A DNA stretch of 64,000 nucleotides from contig NZ_KK073875.1 in NCBI RefSeq assembly GCF_000585395.1, positions 2,666,017-2,730,016 of the forward strand, given 5' to 3'. Origin of the DNA: Saccharibacillus sacchari DSM 19268. Lineage in GTDB: Bacteria; Bacillota; Bacilli; Paenibacillales; Paenibacillaceae. A program made the position numbers and the translations under genes. The notes beneath the pieces were generated by a model that saw only the letters and a program-made list of their open reading frames with translations, did no database searches and was not told where the DNA came from. Of the stretch, positions 49,202-58,208 are shown piece after piece. Each line of letters opens with the position of its first letter. Within the stretch, counting starts at the first letter, position 1.

Positions 49202-51532
49202 ATGAAAAAAACAACGAAGATCCAAAAAACCAAAAGATTCCAAGCGAAAAAACAGACCGGCCTCGTCATTTTCCTCGGCGCGATGTTGACGCTCTCCGCG
49301 TGCACCTCGGCAGCCGATACCGCTTCAACGGCAGCAACGACGACCACCACCGCCTCAACCTCGACATCGACGCAAACGACCTCTGCCACAACATCCGTCA
49401 CTACGGCTTCCGCAAGTTTGAGCGGGGTGACCGCCGCAAGCCTGGTGACGCTGGACGATGAAGATTATGTAACGGAGGCCGGTTCCGACGCGACGACGAT
49501 CACGTTGGCAGGAACAAGCGCTTCGGTAGAAGGAACGGGCGCCGAAGCTGCGAACGGTTCGGTGACGATCAAGGCGGCAGGTACGTACGTGATCAGCGGA
49601 TCGCTCAGCGACGGACAGATCATTGTGGATACGGCGGACGCCGATTCCGTGCATATTATCTTGAACGGCGTAGAGCTGACGGACAGCAACAGTGCCCCGA
49701 TCTACATCAAATCCGCAGAAAAGGTGATTCTGACGCTCGCCGAAGGTACGGCCAATACCGTGACGGACGGTTCGACGTATACGCTGAATACCGATGAAGA
49801 GCCGAGCGCGGCGATCTTCAGCAAAGCCGATCTGACGATCAACGGAACGGGAAGCCTGGTCGTAACCGCCAATTACAATGACGGGATTACGAGCAAGGAC
49901 GATCTCAATATCGTAAGCGGCACCCTTGACGTCAAAGCGGCGGACGACGGCTTGGTCGGCAAAGATCGCGTCTATATCGAAGGCGGCACGATCAGCATCG
50001 ATGCGGCCGGCGACGGAATCAAATCCACGAATGACGAAGATACGGAAAAAGGCTTCGTTGCGATCAAAGACGGCATATTCGAAATCACGGCCGGCAACGA
50101 CGGGATTCAAGGCGAAACGAATGTAGTCGTGGACGGCGGGGAATTCAATATTGTCACGGGCGGCGGCTATGAAAACGGACCGGAACACACCGAGGAAATG
50201 GGCGGAGGCTTCGGAGGAGGCGGCTTTGGCGGCGGACAGCGTCCCGAAGGCGGCAGCGGCGGCCCCGGCGGAATGGGAGACCCGGGCACGGGACAAGGTC
50301 CTGACGTAGACAGCAGCGGCGCGGCTTCGGGTACGACCGGCACGGACGCATCGACAGACGGCCCTCCAGCTTTACCGGACGGCGCACAGCCTACAGGCGG
50401 CGGAACGCCTCCGTCCCTGCCAAGCGATGCAAGCGGAACGACGACCGATGCGACGACCGATTCTGCGGCAACGACGACAACCGAGACGGAATCCGACAGC
50501 ATGAAAGGCATCAAGGCAGGCGCGACATTGACGATCAACGGCGGCACATTCGTCATCAACTCGGCCGACGATGCGCTGCACAGTAACGGCAAGGTTGAAG
50601 TGACGAACGGCGATCTGCAAATTTCGACGGGTGACGATGCGATCCACGGCGAAAGCGATCTGATCATCGCGGCAGGCACCATCGATATCCAGGCCAGCTA
50701 TGAAGGCTTGGAAGCTGAAAACATTACGATCGACGGCGGCGATATTAACGTAGTCGCGAGTGACGACGGCGTGAATGCGTCAGACGCTACGACCGCTACG
50801 ACCGCTACGACTACAACGGATGCAACGGCTTCTACAGAATCTGCAGCAAACGCGACATCTTCGGCAACGGTGGTTACGGCTTCGGCAACTGCGAACACAA
50901 CCGCTTCTGTGACGACGGCAAGCGCATCGTCGACGGAATCGTCCACAGATGCCACAGGCGATACGGCAGCAGGCAACCAATCCAGAGGCGGCTTCGGCGG
51001 CGGCATGGGTATGAGTTCGGGCAATGCGCAGTTGACGATCAATGGCGGCACGCTCACCGTGAATGCGGAAGGCGACGGTCTGGATTCCAATGGATCGATC
51101 ACCATGACAGGCGGCACGGTAACGGTATACGGACCGACGGGTGACGGCAACGGATCGCTGGACTACGACGGTACCTTCGAGATTAGCGGAGGAACACTCG
51201 TCACAGCCGGAAGCGCAGGCATGGCACAAGCACCAAGCGACGATTCCTCGCAGCTCTCCATCGCGATGACGTTTACCGACACGCAGGAAGCGGGAACTCA
51301 AGTAGAGGTAAAAGACAGCGAAGGGAACACGATTGCCACGGTGACGCCGTCCAAGCAATTCCGTACGGTCGTGGTGAGTTCGGCTGATCTGCAAGACGGC
51401 AGTACCTACACCGTATCGGCCGGAGGCAGCGACGTAGTCACCTTTACGCTCTCGGGCAGCCAAACGACCTGGGTCAATGAGTCCGGAATCACGACAGGCA
51501 ATACCGGCGGTATGATGGGTGGAAGACGCTAA
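49202..51532 (+). CDS. DUF4353-type beta-helix lipoprotein (paralog of the VTC-operon protein)
   Basis: A 776-residue exported protein. The unusual Lys-rich n-region (MKKTTKIQKTKRFQAKK) is shared with the paralog at 34256, but here the signal ends in a lipobox LSAC (Cys near 34), so it should be membrane-anchored. A Thr/Ser-rich linker follows, then beta-helix-like repeats with turns such as IEGGTISIDAAGDGIKSTND. Gly- and Thr/Ala-rich inserts interrupt the repeats at the same points as in the paralog. It is a single-gene unit with the PmrA-like box and a terminator. An anchored partner of the secreted protein is a reasonable inference. Confidence 0.85.
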   Translation: MKKTTKIQKTKRFQAKKQTGLVIFLGAMLTLSACTSAADTASTAATTTTTASTSTSTQTTSATTSVTTASASLSGVTAASLVTLDDEDYVTEAGSDATTITLAGTSASVEGTGAEAANGSVTIKAAGTYVISGSLSDGQIIVDTADADSVHIILNGVELTDSNSAPIYIKSAEKVILTLAEGTANTVTDGSTYTLNTDEEPSAAIFSKADLTINGTGSLVVTANYNDGITSKDDLNIVSGTLDVKAADDGLVGKDRVYIEGGTISIDAAGDGIKSTNDEDTEKGFVAIKDGIFEITAGNDGIQGETNVVVDGGEFNIVTGGGYENGPEHTEEMGGGFGGGGFGGGQRPEGGSGGPGGMGDPGTGQGPDVDSSGAASGTTGTDASTDGPPALPDGAQPTGGGTPPSLPSDASGTTTDATTDSAATTTTETESDSMKGIKAGATLTINGGTFVINSADDALHSNGKVEVTNGDLQISTGDDAIHGESDLIIAAGTIDIQASYEGLEAENITIDGGDINVVASDDGVNASDATTATTATTTTDATASTESAANATSSATVVTASATANTTASVTTASASSTESSTDATGDTAAGNQSRGGFGGGMGMSSGNAQLTINGGTLTVNAEGDGLDSNGSITMTGGTVTVYGPTGDGNGSLDYDGTFEISGGTLVTAGSAGMAQAPSDDSSQLSIAMTFTDTQEAGTQVEVKDSEGNTIATVTPSKQFRTVVVSSADLQDGSTYTVSAGGSDVVTFTLSGSQTTWVNESGITTGNTGGMMGGRR

Positions 51533-51562
51533 AGGCAGGAGAGAATTACAGCTGCAAACAAG

Positions 51563-51604
51563 AAACCGGATGAATGCCGACCAGGCTGTTCATCCGGTTT
51601 TTTT
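51563..51604 (+). terminator. Rho-independent terminator of the beta-helix lipoprotein gene
   Basis: Exact 12-bp arms AAACCGGATGAA/TTCATCCGGTTT, 14-base loop, tail TTTT. Confidence 0.85.
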
Positions 51605-51646
51605 GTCGGGTAAAAAAAGTGTTGAGACTGGGAGAACGTCCCGAAT

Positions 51647-51700
51647 TTGAATTTTCACTGGAAGCATGTTATATTCTTAAAAAACAAGAACACATGTTCT
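51647..51700 (+). promoter_or_regulatory. Promoter with LexA-like operator before the SWIM/MoxR/VWA operon
   Basis: TTGAAT (51647-51652), 17 bases, then TG-extended TATATT (51670-51675). AGAAC-ACAT-GTTCT (51687-51700) follows at the expected transcription start; it matches 12 of 14 positions of the Bacillus SOS box CGAACRNRYGTTYG. A second TATAAT lies at 51789-51794 without a good -35. The leader to the first gene is about 150 bases. Confidence 0.6.
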
Positions 51701-51835
51701 TTTCGCTGTCTGAAATCCCGATAGGACGCAGGATGCGGGTCAAAAGACCGATGCCGCATGCCTGAGTGAGATTTGTGAAAGATTCCCGTATAATCTAATC
51801 AATCCAATTTATATTACAGCGAGGAGGCGCTTGAT

Positions 51836-53275
51836 TTGCTGGAACTGACTGCATCACATATTGATTCGCTCGCCCCGAACGCCGCTGCGGCCAAGAATGG
51901 TCGCGGACTGGTATTGAAGAACAAATTCGTCAAACTTAACGTGTCCGAGGAAGGCGACCTGATCTTCGGAGAATGCTCCGGCAGCGGGAAGTCGAATTAC
52001 ATCTGCTCGGTCGACTTTGTTACTCCTGAAAATCCGGTGTCGCGATGCAATTGCCCAAGTCGGCAGTTCCCCTGCAAGCATGCGCTAGGTCTGATGTACG
52101 CGTATGCGGACGGCCTGACTTTTGAAAAGGCGACCGTGCCGGAAGACATTTCGTCCAAGCGGGAAAAGGCCGAGAAACGAGAAGAAACGAAGGCGAAGCG
52201 CGAGAGCGGCGAACTGCCGCCGGCCAAGCCGAAGAAAGTGAACAAGACCGCGCTCAAGAAGAAAATCGCCCAACAGCTCGAAGCGCTGGATGAACTGGAG
52301 AAGATCGTCGTATCGCTGGTACGCGGCGGGCTGGGAACAGCCAACGCCCGAACCGTGAAAGATCTGAACGATCATGCCAAGCGGCTGGGCAGCAGTTATT
52401 TGACCGGAGCGGAGAACGAACTTCGCCGACTGGCGCTGCTGCTGGAACAAGACGATCGCGAGAGCGGCTATACATATGCGGCCGAGCAGCTTACGCTGTT
52501 GAACGCTTTTATCAAAAAGGGGCGCTCCTATCTTCAAACGAAGCAGGAAGATCCCGAACTGGCTCCCGATTCGGAGTCGACGATCGAAGAATGGCTGGGT
52601 CACGCTTGGCAGTTAGCCGAATTGAAAGAAGCCGGACGAGTGAGCGAGAGCGTCGAATTGCTTCAATTGGCTTTTTACACGTATCGGGACGAAGCGCGCA
52701 AAGAGTTCGTGGATACGGGATTTTGGCTGCAACTGGGCGAGGGCAAGATTCACCGTACCGTACAGTACCGTCCGTTCAAGGCCGTGAAGTACATGAAGGA
52801 AGAAGACAGTTTCTTCAGCGTGGCGCAGATCTCGGAACTCTATCGCTATCCGGGCGGCATGAATGCGCGGGTGCGCTTTGAAGGCATGATCCCCCGTCAG
52901 GCGAACCATGCCGATTACGACGGTATTCGCTCTGCTGCGGCAGCTTCGATTCCCGATGCGGTGAAAGCCGTGAAAAATCAGTTAAAAGATCCGCTGGCCG
53001 ATCGTGCTCCCGTTGTGTTGCTGAACGCTGCGCGAGTCGCTCAAACCGAGAACGGCACGTTTGCTCTGGTTGACGAAGCGGGCAATACCCTTGAACTGGG
53101 AGACGTTTATCGCTTGCCGCAGCCTACGACGCCGTTGTTATCGCTGGTCGATCCTTCCTTGCTGGAGAATTGTGCCGTGCTGGCGATGTTCGAGCACCAG
53201 ATGGATACGGGGAAATTGGTCGCGCAGCCGCTGACGTTGATTCAAGGCGAGCGGATTGCCAGATTGCTGTATTGA
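51836..53275 (+). CDS. SWIM zinc-finger protein (YehQ-like)
   Basis: A 479-residue cytosolic protein. The SWIM motif CxC-x6-CxH is formed by Cys71, Cys73, Cys80 and His82 (CNCPSRQFPCKH). A Lys/Glu-rich helical segment follows (about 105-145), then an alpha-helical region without a known domain. The start is a TTG at 51836 with GAGGAGG 8 bases upstream. First gene of a six-gene plus-strand operon with HEAT, MoxR, DUF5682 and VWA proteins. In E. coli the yehL-yehM-yehP-yehQ genes have a similar combination. SWIM fingers bind DNA or proteins; the target here is unknown. Confidence 0.87.
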   Translation: MLELTASHIDSLAPNAAAAKNGRGLVLKNKFVKLNVSEEGDLIFGECSGSGKSNYICSVDFVTPENPVSRCNCPSRQFPCKHALGLMYAYADGLTFEKATVPEDISSKREKAEKREETKAKRESGELPPAKPKKVNKTALKKKIAQQLEALDELEKIVVSLVRGGLGTANARTVKDLNDHAKRLGSSYLTGAENELRRLALLLEQDDRESGYTYAAEQLTLLNAFIKKGRSYLQTKQEDPELAPDSESTIEEWLGHAWQLAELKEAGRVSESVELLQLAFYTYRDEARKEFVDTGFWLQLGEGKIHRTVQYRPFKAVKYMKEEDSFFSVAQISELYRYPGGMNARVRFEGMIPRQANHADYDGIRSAAAASIPDAVKAVKNQLKDPLADRAPVVLLNAARVAQTENGTFALVDEAGNTLELGDVYRLPQPTTPLLSLVDPSLLENCAVLAMFEHQMDTGKLVAQPLTLIQGERIARLLY

Positions 53276-53299
53276 TCCCTTTTACGGGAGGTGGATTTC

Positions 53300-55144
53300 A
53301 TGAGCATGCTGCTACAGGAATTACACGGCGAATTGCGACGCCTTTATATTGCAGGTAGCGATTTAGCCGTTGATGATTTTCGTTTGAAAAAGCTGGAGCC
53401 AAAGCTGACTGCGCTTGGCGAACGGGCTCCCGTGTTCAGACGAATCGCCGAAGGGGTCGCCGAATTGATCGGACCCGGAGTGCCTTTCGAACGGGCGGTG
53501 CGATTGCAGGACGTGTCGATGCTATTGAACTCGGTGTTGGCGACGCAAGGGAAGACAGAGGTTGACGGTACGGGTAGCGAGGCCGATATCACTCCGATTG
53601 CTCTCGATAATCGACTGCCCGATCTGGCGACGAATCATTCTTCGCGCGAACTCGGCGAAGTGCGGCAAGCGCTGTCTTCATCGGGCAGCGGGCGTTACGA
53701 GGTGGTGCTTTCGGCTTACGAACGCGGGCTTTTTGATGATCTGCGGATGCTGCCTATGGCCGTTCAGGCGCTGGGCGATTCGTATTCGGAGATTGCCGAT
53801 TTGGCGACGGAGAAGATCGTGCCGGGATACGGATCGGCTATCGTCGCGTATCTGCTGAACGACCTTGATATTCAAGGCGACAAGGCGCATGAACGAAGAT
53901 TGCAGGTCGTCAAAAAGATCGGCGTAAACCCGGAAGACCGGGCCTCGATCGATAAGCTGATTTTAGCTGCCGAACAAGGCGGAGCGAAGATCGGTCCTGC
54001 GGCGATCGCTTGTCTGGGTGCCGACCCGGAATGCGAGCAAAGGTTGCTGGACTGGTCCCGTGATTCCAAAAAAACGGTGCGCGAAAGTGCTTATTTTGCA
54101 TTATCCGTACTCGATTCGATAGCTGCACGCGATCGTCTGTACGAAGCGTTGAACGGTAAGGACGGATTGATGGCTTCCGAAGCGATCCAACCTTCAATAT
54201 CGCAGGCGTTAGCAGAAAGACTGATCACGCTGTACGAAGAAAAGTTGAAAGATCACGTGGACAAAAAGGTCAATTCGATCAAGGAGCTGCGCCCTCTTTT
54301 GAATGCGCTGGGGAAGGTGCGCCATCCGTCGCTGGAACGGCTCTATACGGAGATGGCACAGGATTTGTCGATCTATCCGGTATTTCAGCGATTGGCCAGA
54401 ACGGAGATGGGTCAGGTTACCGGTGCCGCCGCCGATTATTTCGTCAGATCGAATACGATCAAAGCCCTTGAGCATATCGAGCGAATGGCAAAAACATCTC
54501 CGACGATGCTGGTCCATTACGCTGTTCCGCTGGCGAGACGCATACTCTCCCCGGCCGAAGTCTATGAGCGTTACGCAGGTTCCGAATCGGGAAAAATCAG
54601 GATGTCGGACGACTTGTTGTTTATGGTCTTTCGCGAAGCGCTATACAGCAGAGCAGGCGGGTATGATCGCAGACGCCCCCAAGCGCAGATCGAAGCGGAG
54701 TGGGATCCCCGTTGGCTGGATTGGGCGATCGATCATGACCGTTTATCCGTTGCTGCGGGACTTGCCCGGCTCGGTAACGATAGGCTTCTTCCTTATTTGA
54801 AGCAGGCGATTCGCAACAATGCTTCGCCGACGATCGAAAATGACAGATACAACGTGTTGGGCGCTGTGCAAAACGTACCGTTTGACGAAGAGACGCGTTT
54901 TGAGTTGCTGATGCAGTTGATCGAAGCCCCAAATTGGAATCGTCCTTCTACGCTTGCTTATGCCGAGTTCGCGCTCACGGTCGAGGCGAGCGATGTTCCG
55001 GTAAACCGAATCGACGAGGCATTGCGACGCATCGAAGGGATTATGGCCGGAATCGAACGAACGGACTATAAAAGAAGGCTTCAAGAAGCAGTGGATACGC
55101 TTCGCACCAGACAATCGGCGGCACAGGCAGAAGCAGGCGAATAG
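53300..55144 (+). CDS. HEAT-repeat-like protein 1 of the MoxR operon
   Basis: A 614-residue all-helical protein. Helical pairs typical of HEAT repeats occur from about 120 to 600 (PMAVQALGDSYSEIADLATEKIVPGYG, AAIACLGADPECEQRLLDWSRDSKKTVRESAYFALSVLD). The N-terminal 95 residues (LLQELHGELRRLYIAGSDLAVDDFRL) are highly conserved in the next gene, its tandem paralog. I chose ATG 53300 (GGAGG 8 bases upstream) over a GTG three codons earlier. It probably serves as a scaffold for the MoxR/VWA partners; this is inference. Confidence 0.8.
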   Translation: MSMLLQELHGELRRLYIAGSDLAVDDFRLKKLEPKLTALGERAPVFRRIAEGVAELIGPGVPFERAVRLQDVSMLLNSVLATQGKTEVDGTGSEADITPIALDNRLPDLATNHSSRELGEVRQALSSSGSGRYEVVLSAYERGLFDDLRMLPMAVQALGDSYSEIADLATEKIVPGYGSAIVAYLLNDLDIQGDKAHERRLQVVKKIGVNPEDRASIDKLILAAEQGGAKIGPAAIACLGADPECEQRLLDWSRDSKKTVRESAYFALSVLDSIAARDRLYEALNGKDGLMASEAIQPSISQALAERLITLYEEKLKDHVDKKVNSIKELRPLLNALGKVRHPSLERLYTEMAQDLSIYPVFQRLARTEMGQVTGAAADYFVRSNTIKALEHIERMAKTSPTMLVHYAVPLARRILSPAEVYERYAGSESGKIRMSDDLLFMVFREALYSRAGGYDRRRPQAQIEAEWDPRWLDWAIDHDRLSVAAGLARLGNDRLLPYLKQAIRNNASPTIENDRYNVLGAVQNVPFDEETRFELLMQLIEAPNWNRPSTLAYAEFALTVEASDVPVNRIDEALRRIEGIMAGIERTDYKRRLQEAVDTLRTRQSAAQAEAGE

Positions 55145-55197
55145 CGACTGCGTCCGTGAATAAATATCCTATCCAAATACCGGGAGGAGAGATGAAT

Positions 55198-57066
55198 ATG
55201 AGTACGACTTTGTTGCAGGAGCTTCAAGGCGAATTGCGTCGTCTGTATATCGCAGGCAGCGACTTGGCGGCTGACGATTTTCGCTTGAATCGAGTACAAC
55301 CGAAGCTGGCACAGCTTGGGGAACGGGCACCGGTATTCAAAAAGCTGGCGGAAGGCGTCGCTGCGCTTACAGGGCCGTCCGAAGCGGAGGCGCGAGCGGC
55401 ACGTTTGCAGGATGTCTCGTTGCTGTTGAATTCGGTGCTGTCAACGCAGGGTGCGACAGCGGCGGGAAGTGATCTTTCAAATAATCAGACAGAAGACAGT
55501 GGCTTGACCGGACTGACCACCGTTCATTCCTACCGTCAGCTTGCGGAGGTGCAAAATGCGCTGTCCACATCGGGCGGCGGTCGGTATGAAATCGTCCTGG
55601 AAGCGTATCGACACGGACTATTCCGCGATTTGCGTTTGTTTCCGTTCGCAATGAAGGCGCTGGGCGATCCTTATGCGGAGTTGGCCGACTATGCCGTTCG
55701 ACATATTTTACCGTCATACGGTCCGGTGATCGTGCCGTATCTGCTGGCGGATATGAATATTCAGGGCGGCCGGGAAGAAGAACGTCGTTTGGAAGTCGTG
55801 CGTAAGCTTGGCGTCGATTCGGATGATCAGAAGTCGCTGAATCTGTTGGTGAAAGCGGCGGAAGAAGGGTCGGATAAGGTGCGGGCTGCGGCAATCGCTT
55901 GTCTGGGCTTGCATCCGGACTTTGAAGACAAGCTGATCGAATGGTCGCTGGACAAGAAAAAGCCGGTTCGCGAAGGCGCGCTTGCGGCTCTGGCGGTTCG
56001 CAATTCGGAGACGGCACGCGATCGACTGTATGAAGCTTTTATCGGCAAAGACGCGCTTCCGGCGGCTCAAGCGATCGAAGCTTCGCCAAAGGAAGAGATG
56101 CTGGAGCGTTTGATTCCTCTATACGAAGAACGTCTGAGTCAGGAAATTTTCGGAGACAACGACCAGAAGAGCAAAGACAAGCTGTGGAAAACGATCGAAC
56201 CGTTCACTGTCGCTTTCCGGCAGGCCAGACATCCAGAATTGGAGCGATTATTCCTGGATTTGATCTCGAACGAATCGAAATATCCGGCGATCGGTCGTCT
56301 GGACTTTTCGGAAAATCTGCGCGTGATGAGCCAAGCAGCCAAATATTTGGAGAATACGAATACCGAGGAAGCATTGGCTGCGCTGCAAGGTTTGGAAGAA
56401 CGCGACGTCGCTTATCTGCCTTACGCGTTCCATGCCACCAAGCGCCTGCGCACGCCTGCGGACGTGTACGAACGGTATGTCGCTTCCGGCTTGGGTCGCC
56501 TGCGCGAAGCCGTATCGAAAAAAGCCCAAGCGCGGCAAAACAAACTCATTGAGACACTGCGGGAAGAAGTTTACGCCTTCGAAGGCTATGTACGGAACCG
56601 GAGTACCCGGCTTTCGTCGGATCAGATCGCGGCGCAATGGGACCCGCGCTGGTTGGAGTGGTTGATCGACCGTGACGATCTTCAATTGGTAGCGGCGCTT
56701 GCTGCTCCTAATAACCCCGGCAATCCCAAATTGTTGAAGTATCTGGAGCGGCAGATCGAAAAGGCGAATAACAATTATTACGGCTATTACATCTTCCTGG
56801 CATTGGATGAAGGCGGATTTGACGAAGAAACGAAGTACGAGCTGCTGATGCGCTGGATGGAGAAAAAAGACTGGAAAAAGATCTACAGCATTTATCATGA
56901 CGAAACGCAGCTTTTACTGAAATTGCCGGATCGTTTCGCGGGCGAAGCCGCCGATCGTTTGGAGCCTTTGATCCAAGAGACTCGCTTCGAGAGCGTGAAG
57001 GAAGAAGCACAGGAAATCATTGACACTCTTCGCCGCCGTGCAGCTTCAGCCGAGTCCAACTCTTAA
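55198..57066 (+). CDS. HEAT-repeat-like protein 2 of the MoxR operon (tandem paralog)
   Basis: A 622-residue helical protein, paralogous over its whole length to the preceding gene: LLQELQGELRRLYIAGSDLAADDFRL at the start, then AAIACLGLHPDFEDKLIEWSLDKKKPVREGALAAL, and the shared AQWDPRWLEWLIDRDDL near the C-terminus. I chose ATG 55198 because it aligns with the start of the paralog and has AGGAG 8 bases upstream; an ATG two codons earlier is also possible. Both copies are intact and clearly diverged, so both are under selection. Confidence 0.8.
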   Translation: MSTTLLQELQGELRRLYIAGSDLAADDFRLNRVQPKLAQLGERAPVFKKLAEGVAALTGPSEAEARAARLQDVSLLLNSVLSTQGATAAGSDLSNNQTEDSGLTGLTTVHSYRQLAEVQNALSTSGGGRYEIVLEAYRHGLFRDLRLFPFAMKALGDPYAELADYAVRHILPSYGPVIVPYLLADMNIQGGREEERRLEVVRKLGVDSDDQKSLNLLVKAAEEGSDKVRAAAIACLGLHPDFEDKLIEWSLDKKKPVREGALAALAVRNSETARDRLYEAFIGKDALPAAQAIEASPKEEMLERLIPLYEERLSQEIFGDNDQKSKDKLWKTIEPFTVAFRQARHPELERLFLDLISNESKYPAIGRLDFSENLRVMSQAAKYLENTNTEEALAALQGLEERDVAYLPYAFHATKRLRTPADVYERYVASGLGRLREAVSKKAQARQNKLIETLREEVYAFEGYVRNRSTRLSSDQIAAQWDPRWLEWLIDRDDLQLVAALAAPNNPGNPKLLKYLERQIEKANNNYYGYYIFLALDEGGFDEETKYELLMRWMEKKDWKKIYSIYHDETQLLLKLPDRFAGEAADRLEPLIQETRFESVKEEAQEIIDTLRRRAASAESNS

Positions 57067-57110
57067 TCGTCGCCCGATTCCCATACCGTAATTCGAGAGG
57101 AGAATAATCA

Positions 57111-58208
57111 ATGGCCGCAGCTCATACGCAGGATACGATGCGTTTACCCGCCGAGCTTCTGTACCAACAGGAGATCGAAGCATTGAAAAAGGAAGACAAA
57201 GGAGCCGTTCCGCCGGGTTGGCAGATGTCGCCTCGCGCCGTGTTAACCTATATCACCGGAGGCAAAGCCGGTAAGCTTGATATCACCCCTAAATATATCG
57301 GCAACCGTCGTTTGGTCGAAATGGCGATTGCCACACTCGTCACCGACCGTGCGCTGCTGCTGATCGGTGAGCCGGGAACCGCAAAGTCCTGGTTGTCGGA
57401 GAACCTGACGGCCGCGGTCAGCGGAAATTCGGGTCTTGTCGTGCAAGGCACCGCCGGAACGAGCGAAGAACAGGTACGCTATTCGTGGAACTATGCGATG
57501 TTGCTGGCAAATGGTCCGACGCCGGAAGCGCTGGTTCGAAGCCCGATTATGCGCGCGATGGAAGGCGGCAGCGTAGCCCGGTTCGAGGAAATTTCGCGCT
57601 GTGCTTCGGAAGTTCAGGATGCGCTAATCTCTATTCTGTCCGAGAAGACGGTTTCCGTGCCGGAGCTTGGCAATGAGACTAGCGCCCGCAAAGGCTTCTC
57701 GATTATTGCGACGGCGAATACGCGCGACCGCGGCGTCAACGAGATGTCTGCCGCGCTGAAGCGCCGCTTCAACATTATCGTACTGCCTGCTCCGTCAGAC
57801 CTGGAAACCGAGCTGTCGATCGTGAAGAAGCGGGTAAGCGAGATCGCGGCATCGTATGAGCTGAAAGCTTCGCCGCCTGCCGATGAAGCGCTGCTGAAAG
57901 TCGTCACGATCTTCCGTGAGTTGCGCAGCGGTATGACGCTGGATCGCAAAGAAAAGCTGAAATCGCCGGCCGGCGTGATCTCGACGGCGGAAGCGATCTC
58001 GCTGCTGACGAACAGTATGGCTTTGGCCGCAAGCTTTGGCAGCGGGGAGATGACCGACGAAGACCTGGCAGCCGGGCTTCAAGGCGCGATCGTGAAAGAC
58101 GACGACAAGGACAAGCTCGTATGGAAAGAATATCTGGACAACGTCATGAAGAAACGGGGATCGGAGTGGCGCGGACTGTATCAGGCGTGCAGGGAGATGA
58201 ACGAGTGA
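57111..58208 (+). CDS. MoxR-family AAA+ ATPase (YehL-like)
   Basis: A 365-residue AAA+ ATPase. Walker A is GEPGTAKS (86-93). Walker B reads ARFEEISR, with Glu where most MoxR proteins have Asp. Sensor 1 is ATANTRDRG, and the arginine finger region ALKRRFN follows. MoxR ATPases remodel VWA-domain partners in metal insertion, stress or conflict systems. ATG 57111 with AGAGGAGA upstream. Its end overlaps the DUF5682 gene by 4 bases (GTGA), so the two are translated together. Confidence 0.92.
   Translation: MAAAHTQDTMRLPAELLYQQEIEALKKEDKGAVPPGWQMSPRAVLTYITGGKAGKLDITPKYIGNRRLVEMAIATLVTDRALLLIGEPGTAKSWLSENLTAAVSGNSGLVVQGTAGTSEEQVRYSWNYAMLLANGPTPEALVRSPIMRAMEGGSVARFEEISRCASEVQDALISILSEKTVSVPELGNETSARKGFSIIATANTRDRGVNEMSAALKRRFNIIVLPAPSDLETELSIVKKRVSEIAASYELKASPPADEALLKVVTIFRELRSGMTLDRKEKLKSPAGVISTAEAISLLTNSMALAASFGSGEMTDEDLAAGLQGAIVKDDDKDKLVWKEYLDNVMKKRGSEWRGLYQACREMNE

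Noticed and set aside
51574-51765. 63-codon frame between the lipoprotein terminator and the SWIM gene
   Set aside because: It starts inside a terminator and covers the promoter and LexA-like site; no homology seen.
58121-58204. Longer start for the DUF5682 gene inside the MoxR gene
   Set aside because: The extension reads the MoxR end in another frame; the GTG at 58205 has a ribosome site and matches the family start.
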